Source of the DNA: Nonomuraea pusilla
Lineage (GTDB): Bacteria; Actinomycetota; Actinomycetes; Streptosporangiales; Streptosporangiaceae
Assembly (NCBI RefSeq): GCF_900109355.1
Contig: NZ_FOBF01000019.1
Span: 62,001-126,000 of the forward strand
DNA: 64,000 nt
Reading direction: 5' to 3'
The translations under genes and the position numbers were made by a program. This document shows positions 52,984 to 60,690 of the stretch, one piece after another. The notes beneath the pieces are model-generated. The model had not been told where the DNA came from, made no database searches, and saw nothing but the letters and a program-made list of their open reading frames with translations. The first letter of the stretch is position 1. Each line of letters opens with the position of its first letter.

Positions 52984-54465
52984 TCAGGTGAAGCGGAGCC
53001 GTCGCAGGCCGCCGCCGCTGACCAGCAGCGCGCCGCCCTCCAGTCGCAGCGTGAACGGCTCGGCCCGCCACAGGCCCGCGGGCGCCGGCGTCACCGGCAG
53101 TTCGAGGGTGCGGCCGATGCGCAGCACGCCGTCACGCACGCTCGCCCGCACGCCCAGTTCGTCGCTCTCCCACTCGCCGTCCGGCATCGGCGTGCCGTCA
53201 GGGGGAGGGGCGGCCACGAACGTGACCGGCCTGCGCGCGGCCAGCAGCGAGCCCACCACCAGCGTGTCCCCGGAGAACTCCAGCCAGGCCAGGTGTGCGT
53301 CGCCCAGCCCGTGCCAGCGCCCGTCGGCCCCCGGCACGAACGTGCCCACGTCCGCGACCTCCAGCCCGTCGTCACCGGCCCGGACCTCCAGCGTCGCGTC
53401 GCTCACCGGGTCGTGCCAGTGCTCGTGGCCGGGCAGGGGCAGCGCCCCCGGCTCCTGCCCCGGCTCGGGCGGGGCGCCCAGCAGCAGCCGCACCAGGCGC
53501 TCGTTCAGCGCGAGCGGGTCGATCTGGAGCTGGTTCGACAGCACCGCGAGGCCCAGGCCGTCGTCCGGCAGGAAGAGCAGGTCCGACAGGTACCCGTGCA
53601 TGCCGCCCGCGTGGCCGAACGCCCGCCGTCCCGCCACCTCGTGGTGGTAGAGCCCCATCGCGTACGGCAACGTGGTGCCGTCCGCCAGCACCGCCCGCTC
53701 CAGCAGCGCGTCACGCAGGTCCGCGCCGAGCACCCGGCCGTCGGCCAGGAACCCGAACCACGGGGCGAGGTCGCGCACGCTCGTGACGAGACCTCCGTCG
53801 CCGACCGCGCTCTCCTGCGTGTCGGCCCGCACGGGCGGGCCGCCGTGGTTGGCGTAGCCGTACGCGAGCCTGGCGAGGGGCGCCGACGCGTCGTCCCTGA
53901 ACACCGTGTCGTCCATGCCGAGGGGCGCGAACAGCCGCTCGCGGGCGAACTCCGCCAGCGACCGCCCGCTGACGCGCCGCACGGTCACGGCGGCCAGGAC
54001 GTAACCCGTGTTCGAGTACGTGAAGTCCGTCCCCGGCTCGAACGTCGTCGTCCTGAGCCTGGCGATCACCTCCAGCAGGCGTTCCTCGGTCATCTCCGAC
54101 AGGGGGTGGCCGGTCAGCGGCAGCACCGCGTACCACTCGGGCAGGCCGCCGGTGTGCTGCAGGCACTGCCGCAGCGTCACCGGCACCGCCAGGTTCAGCT
54201 CGGGGATGTGCGTGCGCACGTCGTCGTCGAGGTCGAGCTTGCCGTCGCGGGCCAGCAGCAGCACGCACGCGGCGGTGAACTGCTTGCTCGCGCTGGCGAT
54301 GTCGAAGCGGGTGTCGGCGTCGATCGGCACGCCGAACTCCAGGCACGCCGTGCCGGCCGCCGCGGTGACCAGCGGCTCGCCGCCCGAGTAGACGGCCGCC
54401 GCGAGCCCGGGCGTGCCGGGGCCGACCAGCCCCGACACCTCTTTCTTGACCAGTTCGAGATCCAT
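52984..54465 (-). CDS. Beta-lactamase-fold serine hydrolase, D-aminopeptidase-like
   Basis: A 493-residue protein without a clear signal peptide. The N-terminal 350 residues form a class C fold with SASK (58-61), YSN (149-151) and FGHAGG near 290. The C-terminal 140 residues form extra beta domains (VADVGTFVPGADGRWHGLGD; LPVTPAPAGLW), a layout like the D-stereospecific aminopeptidase DAP. It could therefore release D-amino acids from peptides, consistent with its place upstream of a peptide importer and D-aminoacylase. An esterase role cannot be excluded. The ATG at 54465 is the only start with the conserved N-terminus. Confidence 0.8.
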   Translation of the reverse strand: MDLELVKKEVSGLVGPGTPGLAAAVYSGGEPLVTAAAGTACLEFGVPIDADTRFDIASASKQFTAACVLLLARDGKLDLDDDVRTHIPELNLAVPVTLRQCLQHTGGLPEWYAVLPLTGHPLSEMTEERLLEVIARLRTTTFEPGTDFTYSNTGYVLAAVTVRRVSGRSLAEFARERLFAPLGMDDTVFRDDASAPLARLAYGYANHGGPPVRADTQESAVGDGGLVTSVRDLAPWFGFLADGRVLGADLRDALLERAVLADGTTLPYAMGLYHHEVAGRRAFGHAGGMHGYLSDLLFLPDDGLGLAVLSNQLQIDPLALNERLVRLLLGAPPEPGQEPGALPLPGHEHWHDPVSDATLEVRAGDDGLEVADVGTFVPGADGRWHGLGDAHLAWLEFSGDTLVVGSLLAARRPVTFVAAPPPDGTPMPDGEWESDELGVRASVRDGVLRIGRTLELPVTPAPAGLWRAEPFTLRLEGGALLVSGGGLRRLRFT

Positions 54466-54583
54466 GTCCGCAGTATCGTCAGCGCGTCGCCGCCGCCCGT
54501 TGGCGTGGGCCACCACGCCTGCGGCCCGAAGTTTGGCCTGGCGGCACAAGCCGGTCCGGTGAGCGCTGCCTAGGTTCGCCGGC

Positions 54584-55660
54584 ATGATGCGAGCCCTGCT
54601 CACCACCGTACTGGCGGCGGCGCTCACCGCCACCGCCCCCACGATCAGCGCACCTGCCGTCGCCGCGCCCGCCACCGCCGCGCCGAGGCTTCCCGCCCCC
54701 ACGGGGCCCCACCCGGTCGGCACGCTCACCCGGGAACTGGTCGACGCCTCGCGCGCCGACCCCTGGGTGCCCTCCGAGCGCCGCCGGCTCATGGTCACCC
54801 TCTGGTACCCCGCCGCCGCCCCTTCCGGCGACCGCGCCCGCTACGTCACCCCCGAGGAGTCGGCCCTCCTGCTCGCCGCCCAGGGGCTGCCCGCCGGCGA
54901 CCTGCTCAGCCGGGTCCGCACCCACTCCTTCGCCGCCGCCCCGCCCGTCCGCGGCCGCCTGCCCCTGGTGATCCTCTCGCCCGGGTTCGGCCTGCCCCGC
55001 TCCTCCCTGACCCTGCTCGGGGAGGACCTCGCGAGCCACGGCTACGCCGTCGCCGCCGTCGACCACACCTACGAGTCCGCGGCCATCACCTTCCCCGGTG
55101 GGCGCACCACCACCTGCCGCGCCTGCGAGATCGAGGACGCGCCCGGCCTCGTCCCGGCCGTCCGCTCCGCCGACGTGTCGTTCGTCGTCGACCGCCTGCT
55201 GGCGGAGCGCCCCGCGCTGATCGACCCGGCCAGGATCGGCATGGCCGGGCATTCCATCGGCGGCAACAGCGCGGCGCGTGCCATGGAGGACGACACCCGC
55301 ATCGACGCGGGCGCCGACATGGACGGCGCGTTCATCGTCCCCCCGCCGGCCGGCGGGCTCGCCCGGCCGTTCCTCCTGCTCGGCACCCCGGACGTCCCCA
55401 CCTGGGCGGAGAACTGGCCGTTGCTGACCGGGTGGAGACGCTGGGCCGAGGTGGCAGGGGCGGAGCACGACTCGTTCACCGACTACCCGGTGCTGGGCGA
55501 GCAGCTCGGCCTGCCCGCCGGAACCCTGCGGGGGACACGAGCCGCGGCGATCACCCGCGCCTACCTGCGCGCCTTCTTCGACGTGCACCTGCGCGGCAGG
55601 TCCGGCGCGCTGCTGAACGGGCCGTCACCGGCCTACCCGGAGGTCACCTTCCGCGGCTAG
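54584..55660 (+). CDS. Secreted PAF-acetylhydrolase-like lipase
   Basis: A 358-residue protein with an Ala/Thr-rich signal peptide (ALLTTVLAAALTATAPTISA). The body resembles platelet-activating-factor acetylhydrolase II: LMVTLWYPAAAPSGDRARYV, PLVILSPGFGLPRSSLTLLG, then the nucleophile elbow MAGHSIGGNSA. His in GAEHDSFTDYP is the likely base. It cleaves short acyl esters of lipids outside the cell. TAGGTT at 54571-54576 is a good -10, placing the start point at the ATG itself, so the mRNA is probably leaderless. Divergent from the D-aminopeptidase-like gene. Confidence 0.85.
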   Translation: MMRALLTTVLAAALTATAPTISAPAVAAPATAAPRLPAPTGPHPVGTLTRELVDASRADPWVPSERRRLMVTLWYPAAAPSGDRARYVTPEESALLLAAQGLPAGDLLSRVRTHSFAAAPPVRGRLPLVILSPGFGLPRSSLTLLGEDLASHGYAVAAVDHTYESAAITFPGGRTTTCRACEIEDAPGLVPAVRSADVSFVVDRLLAERPALIDPARIGMAGHSIGGNSAARAMEDDTRIDAGADMDGAFIVPPPAGGLARPFLLLGTPDVPTWAENWPLLTGWRRWAEVAGAEHDSFTDYPVLGEQLGLPAGTLRGTRAAAITRAYLRAFFDVHLRGRSGALLNGPSPAYPEVTFRG

Positions 55661-55678
55661 CCCTTCTCGCGGACGCGG

Positions 55679-56473
55679 TCAGGGCAGGATGGAGTCGACG
55701 TACCCGCCGTCGACGCGCACCGCGCCGCCCGTGGTGGCGGAGGCGTGGGGCGAGGCGAGGTAGACGACCATGTTGGCGATCTCCTCGGGCTCGATGAGGC
55801 GCTGCAGCAGCGACTGCGGACGGTACTTGACCATGAACTCGTGCTGCGCCTCGTCCCAGGGCAGCTCGTCGCCGACGAGCTCGCGGACGAATCCTTCGAC
55901 GCCGCCGGTGTGGGTCGGTCCGGCGATGACGGAGTTGACGGTGACGCCGGTGCCGGCGGCGTCCTTGGCGAACCCGCGGCTGACGGCGAGGAGCGCGGTC
56001 TTGGTCATGCCGTAGTGGATCATCTCGGCGGGGATGGCCACGGCCGAGTCGCTGGCGAGGTTGAGGACGCGCCCCCAGCCCCGTTCCTTCATGCCGGGCA
56101 GGTAGGCGCGGATGAGCCGGACGGCGGACAGGACGTTGACCTCGAAGTAGCGCCGCCACTCGGCGTCGTCGATCTCCAGCGGGGGGACGGAGCCGAAGAT
56201 GCCGAGGTTGTTGACGAGGATGTCGGCCGTGGGAACGGCCTCCAGCACGGCGGCGGCGCCCTGCTCCCTCGCCAGGTCGCCCACGGCGCCCGCGACGTCG
56301 TCGTTGCCGGAGCCGGCGCGTACGGTGCGGACGGCGTCCGCGACGCGCCCCTCGTCGCGGCCGTTGACGACGACGCGGGCCCCCGCGCGGGCCAGGCCGG
56401 TGGCGATGGCGTGGCCGATGCCCTGCGTGGAGCCGGTCACCAGAGCGGTGCGGCCGGAGAGATCGATCTGCAT
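55679..56473 (-). CDS. Short-chain dehydrogenase/reductase (SDR)
   Basis: A 264-residue Rossmann-fold oxidoreductase: cofactor motif VTGSTQGIGHAIATGLA, NNLGIFG (NNAG variant), the catalytic Ser in LNLASDSAVAIPAEMIHYG with Tyr and the TKTALL Lys following. The C-terminus ASATTGGAVRVDGGYVDSIL is standard. ATG 56473 has GAGGGG 7 nt upstream. It is the last gene of a three-gene unit with the heme-binding/SnoaL fusion and MFS exporter. Substrate unknown. Confidence 0.92.
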   Translation of the reverse strand: MQIDLSGRTALVTGSTQGIGHAIATGLARAGARVVVNGRDEGRVADAVRTVRAGSGNDDVAGAVGDLAREQGAAAVLEAVPTADILVNNLGIFGSVPPLEIDDAEWRRYFEVNVLSAVRLIRAYLPGMKERGWGRVLNLASDSAVAIPAEMIHYGMTKTALLAVSRGFAKDAAGTGVTVNSVIAGPTHTGGVEGFVRELVGDELPWDEAQHEFMVKYRPQSLLQRLIEPEEIANMVVYLASPHASATTGGAVRVDGGYVDSILP

Positions 56474-56530
56474 GACGGTTCCCCTCATCGAGTGGAGCTG
56501 GAGCTGCTGTGGCGGTGGTCCGGTGCTCGT

Positions 56531-57295
56531 TCAGGCGGTGCGCGGGGAGAGGGTGTAGCGGACGGTCTGCGCGCTGATGAGCCCGTCGCGGAAGACGAAG
56601 GTGTCGACGCCGTCGGTGACCTGGTGGGCGGCGCTGGTGGCGGTCCACTGCAGGAACAGGACGTTCCCGGCGAACTGCGGGGTCAGCTGCCAGTCGGCGT
56701 CCGGCAGGTCGGCCAGCAGGCGGCCGATGCCCTCCTTCACACCCTGACGACCTGTCAGGACACCCTCCGGGGTGAGGAAGACGGCGTCCTCCGTGTAGTT
56801 CTGGCTGATCAGGTCGAGGTCCCCGGTGCCCAGGCGGGTGCCGTGGTCGGCGAAGACCTCCTGGGGGGTGCGGGCCGTCCGCAGTTCGCCGAGCGCGGCG
56901 GTGGCGAAGGCGTGGTCCTGCTCGGGGGCGCCGCCGCCGAGGCCGAGGGCGCCGATGAGGTGCCCGTCGCGGTGGACGGGCACGCCGCCGGCGATGAACA
57001 GCAGGGGCTTGTCCAGCGCGGTGGGCAGGGAGTGGAAGGGGCCGTCCGGCTTGACCAGGTCGACCAGATCGGCCGTCGGCGCGTTCAGCTGCAGGGCGGT
57101 GTAGGCCTTGGCCGTGCTGGTCTCGCCGGAGATGAGGACGGCGCGCTCGTCACGGTGGAAGGCCAGCAGGTGTCCGCCGGCGTCGAGGACGGTGACGCTG
57201 ACGGGGACGCCGGCCGCGCCGGCGGCGCGGCGAGCGGCGCGGACCAGGGTCTGCGCGTCTGAACCTGTCAGCGGGGCCACGGCGGTGGCGCTCAT
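56531..57295 (-). CDS. HbpS/GlcG-like heme-binding domain fused to a SnoaL-like domain
   Basis: A 254-residue two-domain protein. Residues about 1-140 form a GlcG/HbpS (DUF336) domain: ARRAAGAAGVPVSVTVLDAG, GGVPVHRDGHLIGALGLGGG and ATAALGEL. Residues about 145-254 are an NTF2/SnoaL-like fold with DLDLISQNYTEDAVFLTPEG. These are usually separate genes; the join PQEVFADHGTRLGTGDLDLI is continuous, so this is a real fusion. It may sense or bind heme or an aromatic ligand. The ATG at 57295 overlaps the MFS stop by 4 bp. Confidence 0.8.
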   Translation of the reverse strand: MSATAVAPLTGSDAQTLVRAARRAAGAAGVPVSVTVLDAGGHLLAFHRDERAVLISGETSTAKAYTALQLNAPTADLVDLVKPDGPFHSLPTALDKPLLFIAGGVPVHRDGHLIGALGLGGGAPEQDHAFATAALGELRTARTPQEVFADHGTRLGTGDLDLISQNYTEDAVFLTPEGVLTGRQGVKEGIGRLLADLPDADWQLTPQFAGNVLFLQWTATSAAHQVTDGVDTFVFRDGLISAQTVRYTLSPRTA

Positions 57296-58506
57296 GGGAG
57301 TTCTCCTTGTGTCGTCAGGAAGCGTGTTGTCGGTGCCGGGGCGGGAGTCGCGGTGGTACGGGCCTGCCGCGGCTCCAGCCGGTGTGAGATGACGGCCAGC
57401 ACCAGCGCGGCGGCGGTCAGGACCGCACCGACGGCGTTGGGCGCGGTGTAGCCGAGTCCGGCGGAGATCACCAGGCCGCCGAGCCAGGCGGACAGGGCGT
57501 TGCCCAGGTTGAAGGCGCCGATGTTGGCCGCCGAGGCCAGCGTGGGCGCGCCGTGGGCGTGGTCGAGGACGCGCTTCTGCAGCGGCGGGACGGTGGCGAA
57601 GCCGAGGGCGCCGATGAGGAAGACGGCCACGACGGACGCGGCCTTGCCGGAGGCGAGGAAGGTGAACAGCAGCAGGACCAGCGCCAGGCCGCCCAGGGCG
57701 GTGTAGAGCATCGGCATGAGCCTGCGGTCCGCGAATCGGCCGCCGACGAGGTTGCCCACCACCATGCCCGCCCCGAAGACCACCATCAGCCAGGTGATGG
57801 ACGACTCCGCGAAGCCGCTGACCTCGGTCATCATCGGCGCGATGTAGGTGATCGCGGCGAACACGCCTCCGAAGCCGAGCACCGTCATGGCCATGGCCAG
57901 GACGACCTGGACGCTCCTGAAGGCGGCGATCTCGTGCCGCAGCCGCACTCCGTCCGGCTTGGGCAGGTCGGGTACGAGCTTGGCGACGCCGGCCAGGCCG
58001 ACCACGCCGAGGGCGGCGACGATCAGGAAGGTCACGCGCCAGCCGGCGCTCTGGCCCACGAACGTGCCCAGTGGCACGCCGACGACGTTGGCCACGGTCA
58101 GGCCGGTGAACATCATGGAGATGGCGCCGGCCTTCTTCTGCGGCGCCACCAGTTCGGCGGCGACGACGGAGCCGATGCCGAAGAAGGCGCCGTGGGCCAG
58201 CGAGGCCACCACCCGGCCGATCAGCATGACGGCGAAGGCCGGGGCGACGGCGGAGATGACGTTGCCGATGACGAACAGGCCCATGAGCAGCATGAGCATG
58301 TTCTTGCGGGACATCCTGGTGCCGAGGACGGTCATGATCGGCGCGCCGATCATGACGCCGAGGGCGTAGCCGGTGACCAGGAGGCCGGCCGTCGGCACGG
58401 ACACGCCGAGGTCCGCGCCGACCTGGGGCAGCAGCCCCATGATCACGAATTCCGTGGTGCCGATTCCGAAGGCCCCTATGGCCAGGGCCAGGAGTGCGAG
58501 CGGCAT
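57292..58506 (-). CDS. MFS transporter, DHA1 family (AraJ/YdhP-like)
   Basis: A 404-residue protein with 12 helices. IGAFGIGTTEFVIMGLLPQV is the helix 1 signature of the arabinose-efflux/YdhP branch, and LGTRMSRKNMLMLLMGLFV is the A-loop. It is probably a proton-driven exporter. It starts the operon continued by the heme-binding fusion and SDR; the promoter with two TAATTGCA boxes lies at 58561-58590. Confidence 0.92.
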   Translation of the reverse strand: MPLALLALAIGAFGIGTTEFVIMGLLPQVGADLGVSVPTAGLLVTGYALGVMIGAPIMTVLGTRMSRKNMLMLLMGLFVIGNVISAVAPAFAVMLIGRVVASLAHGAFFGIGSVVAAELVAPQKKAGAISMMFTGLTVANVVGVPLGTFVGQSAGWRVTFLIVAALGVVGLAGVAKLVPDLPKPDGVRLRHEIAAFRSVQVVLAMAMTVLGFGGVFAAITYIAPMMTEVSGFAESSITWLMVVFGAGMVVGNLVGGRFADRRLMPMLYTALGGLALVLLLFTFLASGKAASVVAVFLIGALGFATVPPLQKRVLDHAHGAPTLASAANIGAFNLGNALSAWLGGLVISAGLGYTAPNAVGAVLTAAALVLAVISHRLEPRQARTTATPAPAPTTRFLTTQGELP

Positions 58507-58891
58507 GACGAGGGTCCCTTGACAGACAGATCGTTTTGCGCAAGCGCCTTACGTGCGCCAACAATAATTGCACACGACGACTAATTGCAAACGCGGGTAG
58601 AGTGACACAGGCCTCTTTCTGCCCGCCTGGGGGAGCCGTTCATGACCGCCGGCGAGGTGCCTCCCCGCCGCCAAAGGCGCTTGACGCACCCTCGCCCCCT
58701 TCCCGCCCGCCTCGCGTCCACGGACGTGACGCGTGTTTCCGCAGCTTAGGTGGCAGGCGTCGGGGCGGGCGGGTTCGAGGCTGGTGTGTCGCCGGGCGTC
58801 CTGCGACGAGGGAAGGCAGGCCCGGCTGCGGCGCGGGTGGCGTCGGGAGGCGGCTGGGTAGGGGTGCGGGAGAGGGGAAGGAGAGCCGTCC
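58507..58891. other. 385-bp divergent intergenic region
   Basis: No established gene. It holds the leftward promoter (58561-58590) and, rightward, a TAGAGT box at 58598. A 35-codon frame at 58642-58749 with GGGGGAG in front is the only ORF of note, but its Arg/Pro-rich sequence is not convincing. The remainder up to the phosphatase ribosome site (GGAAGGAGAG near 58880) shows nothing. Confidence 0.5.
58561..58590 (-). promoter_or_regulatory. Promoter and direct-repeat operator of the MFS operon
   Basis: On the minus strand TTGCAA (58590-58585) and TATTGT (58566-58561) form a promoter with an 18-bp spacer. Two TAATTGCA boxes (58565-58572 and 58582-58589) recur with a 17-bp period over it, suggesting tandem binding by a regulator. 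Confidence 0.6.
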
Positions 58892-60595
58892 ATGAGTGTT
58901 CCGGCAGGGGATGCCGAGCGGCCCGCCACGGTGGAGGGCACGCGTCCCCTCGAACTACGGGATCTCTCCGACATCGGGGCGTACGTGGCGGACGACCGCG
59001 GGCGGATCGTCGAGGTCAACGCGCGGGCGCAGCTCCTGCTCGGCCGGTCCGCCGCCGAACTGCTGGGCCGGGACGCCCACGACCTGCTGCACCGGGGGAG
59101 GCACGGCGAGCCGCTGCCCCGGACCCTCTGCGCCATGCGGCAGCCGTTCGTCAGCGGGCACACCGCGCAGGGCGAGCGGGAGTGGCTGGAACGCGGTGAC
59201 GGCTCGCTGCTGCCCGCCTCCTGGATGGTGACGCCGTGCCGGCTCGGGCCCGGCAGGACGGGGGCGCTGGTGCTGTTCAGGGAGAGCGGCTCACCCGGCC
59301 CCGCCGAGCCGCAGCCGACACGCCTGTCGTCGCCGCTGTCGGAGTTCGACCGGCTGGCGCTGCTCGCGGAGACGACGACGAGGCTGACGGCCAGCCTGGA
59401 CGTGGGCGAGACGCTGCGCCAGCTCGTGCGGCTGGTGGTGCCGCTGCTCGCCGACTGGGTGGTCGTGGACCTGCTCACCGAGAAGGGCGGCGTGAACCGC
59501 GCCGCCGTGGTGCATCACGAGGGCGGCGTCCTGACCCACAGGATGGACCTGGAGGGGCCGATGCCGCCCCTGCCGCAGGAGTCGCCGATGCCGCTGTCGC
59601 GGGCGCTGCGCGGGGTGGCGGCGGCGCTCGTCGGCCCGAAGGACTACCAGGGGCCTCCCGACTCCGGCATCGCGGTCGCCCAGAGGAAGCTGTTCGAGGC
59701 GACCGGCATCCACTCGGCGAGCATCGCCCCGATCCGCGGCGTGCGCGAGGTCGTGGGGGCGCTGACGCTGGGCCGCTCCGAGCGGCCCGGGGCGTTCACC
59801 GCGGCCGACCTCCTGCTGGCCGAGGACATCGCCCGCCGGGCGGGGCTGGCCCTGGACAACGCCCGCCTGTACGAGCGGCAGCGGCGCGTGGCGGAGACCA
59901 TGCAGCGGCACCTGCTGCCGCAGCTCCCGCAGGTGCCGGGCCTGGAGATGAGCGCGCGCTACCTGCCCGCTCCGCACGCCTCGCAGGTGGGCGGCGACTG
60001 GTACGACGCGTTCGTCCTGTCGGACGGCGCGACCGGGCTCGTGATCGGCGACGTGGTGGGCCACGACCTGGAGGCGGCGTCCGGCATGGCGCAGGTGTGC
60101 AACATGCTGCGCGCGTACGCGGGAGAGCTGGAGGAGCCGCCCAGCAAGGTCGTGGACCGGCTCGACCAGGCGGTGGCCCGCATGGCGGAGGCGACGATGG
60201 CGACCGTCGTCTTCGCCCGCCTGGAGCCGGTCGACGGAGGATGGCGGCTGTGCTGGACCAACGCCGGGCATCCGCCGCCGCTCCTCGTGCGGCGTGACGG
60301 GTCGGCGCGCCTGCTGGAGGAGGGGATGGGGCTGCTGCTGGGCACCGCTCTCGCCCCCGTCAGGGAGGACGCCGCCGTGGACGTGCCGCCGGGGTCCACG
60401 CTGCTGCTGTACACCGACGGGCTGATCGAGTCGCGGCGGCACCCGCTGGACGAGGGGCTGGCGCGGCTGCGCTCGTACGCCGCCTCGCTGGCGGACCGCC
60501 CGCTGAGCTCGCTGTGCGACCTGCTCCTGGCCGGGGTACGTCCGGAGGACAACGACGACGACGTCGCGCTGCTCGCGGTCCGCGTGCCGGAGTGA
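58892..60595 (+). CDS. PAS-GAF-PP2C serine phosphatase (RsbU/SpoIIE type)
   Basis: A 567-residue cytoplasmic protein. Residues about 25-125 are a PAS domain (IGAYVADDRGRIVEVNARAQ), about 160-315 a GAF domain (LTASLDVGETLRQLVRL), and about 345-565 the SpoIIE PP2C domain with VGGDWYDAFVLSDGATGLVIGDV-type metal motifs, MATVVFARL and NDDDVALL. Such phosphatases dephosphorylate anti-sigma-factor antagonists in stress and developmental control. No anti-sigma or antagonist gene is next to it, so its partner is elsewhere. GGAAGGAGAG before the ATG gives strong initiation. Confidence 0.92.
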   Translation: MSVPAGDAERPATVEGTRPLELRDLSDIGAYVADDRGRIVEVNARAQLLLGRSAAELLGRDAHDLLHRGRHGEPLPRTLCAMRQPFVSGHTAQGEREWLERGDGSLLPASWMVTPCRLGPGRTGALVLFRESGSPGPAEPQPTRLSSPLSEFDRLALLAETTTRLTASLDVGETLRQLVRLVVPLLADWVVVDLLTEKGGVNRAAVVHHEGGVLTHRMDLEGPMPPLPQESPMPLSRALRGVAAALVGPKDYQGPPDSGIAVAQRKLFEATGIHSASIAPIRGVREVVGALTLGRSERPGAFTAADLLLAEDIARRAGLALDNARLYERQRRVAETMQRHLLPQLPQVPGLEMSARYLPAPHASQVGGDWYDAFVLSDGATGLVIGDVVGHDLEAASGMAQVCNMLRAYAGELEEPPSKVVDRLDQAVARMAEATMATVVFARLEPVDGGWRLCWTNAGHPPPLLVRRDGSARLLEEGMGLLLGTALAPVREDAAVDVPPGSTLLLYTDGLIESRRHPLDEGLARLRSYAASLADRPLSSLCDLLLAGVRPEDNDDDVALLAVRVPE

Positions 60596-60690
60596 ACGGG
60601 CCCTGGGACGCCGCGGCCCGCCGCTCCGGCCGCCCCGCGGTGGGCGGGCGGCGGAGGGCGGGCGGGCGAGCGGCAGGTCGGCCGTGAGGA

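Noticed and set aside
60596..60690. GC-rich inverted repeats between the phosphatase and protease genes as a terminator
   Set aside because: Several short overlapping stems of G and C only; no single convincing hairpin could be defined.
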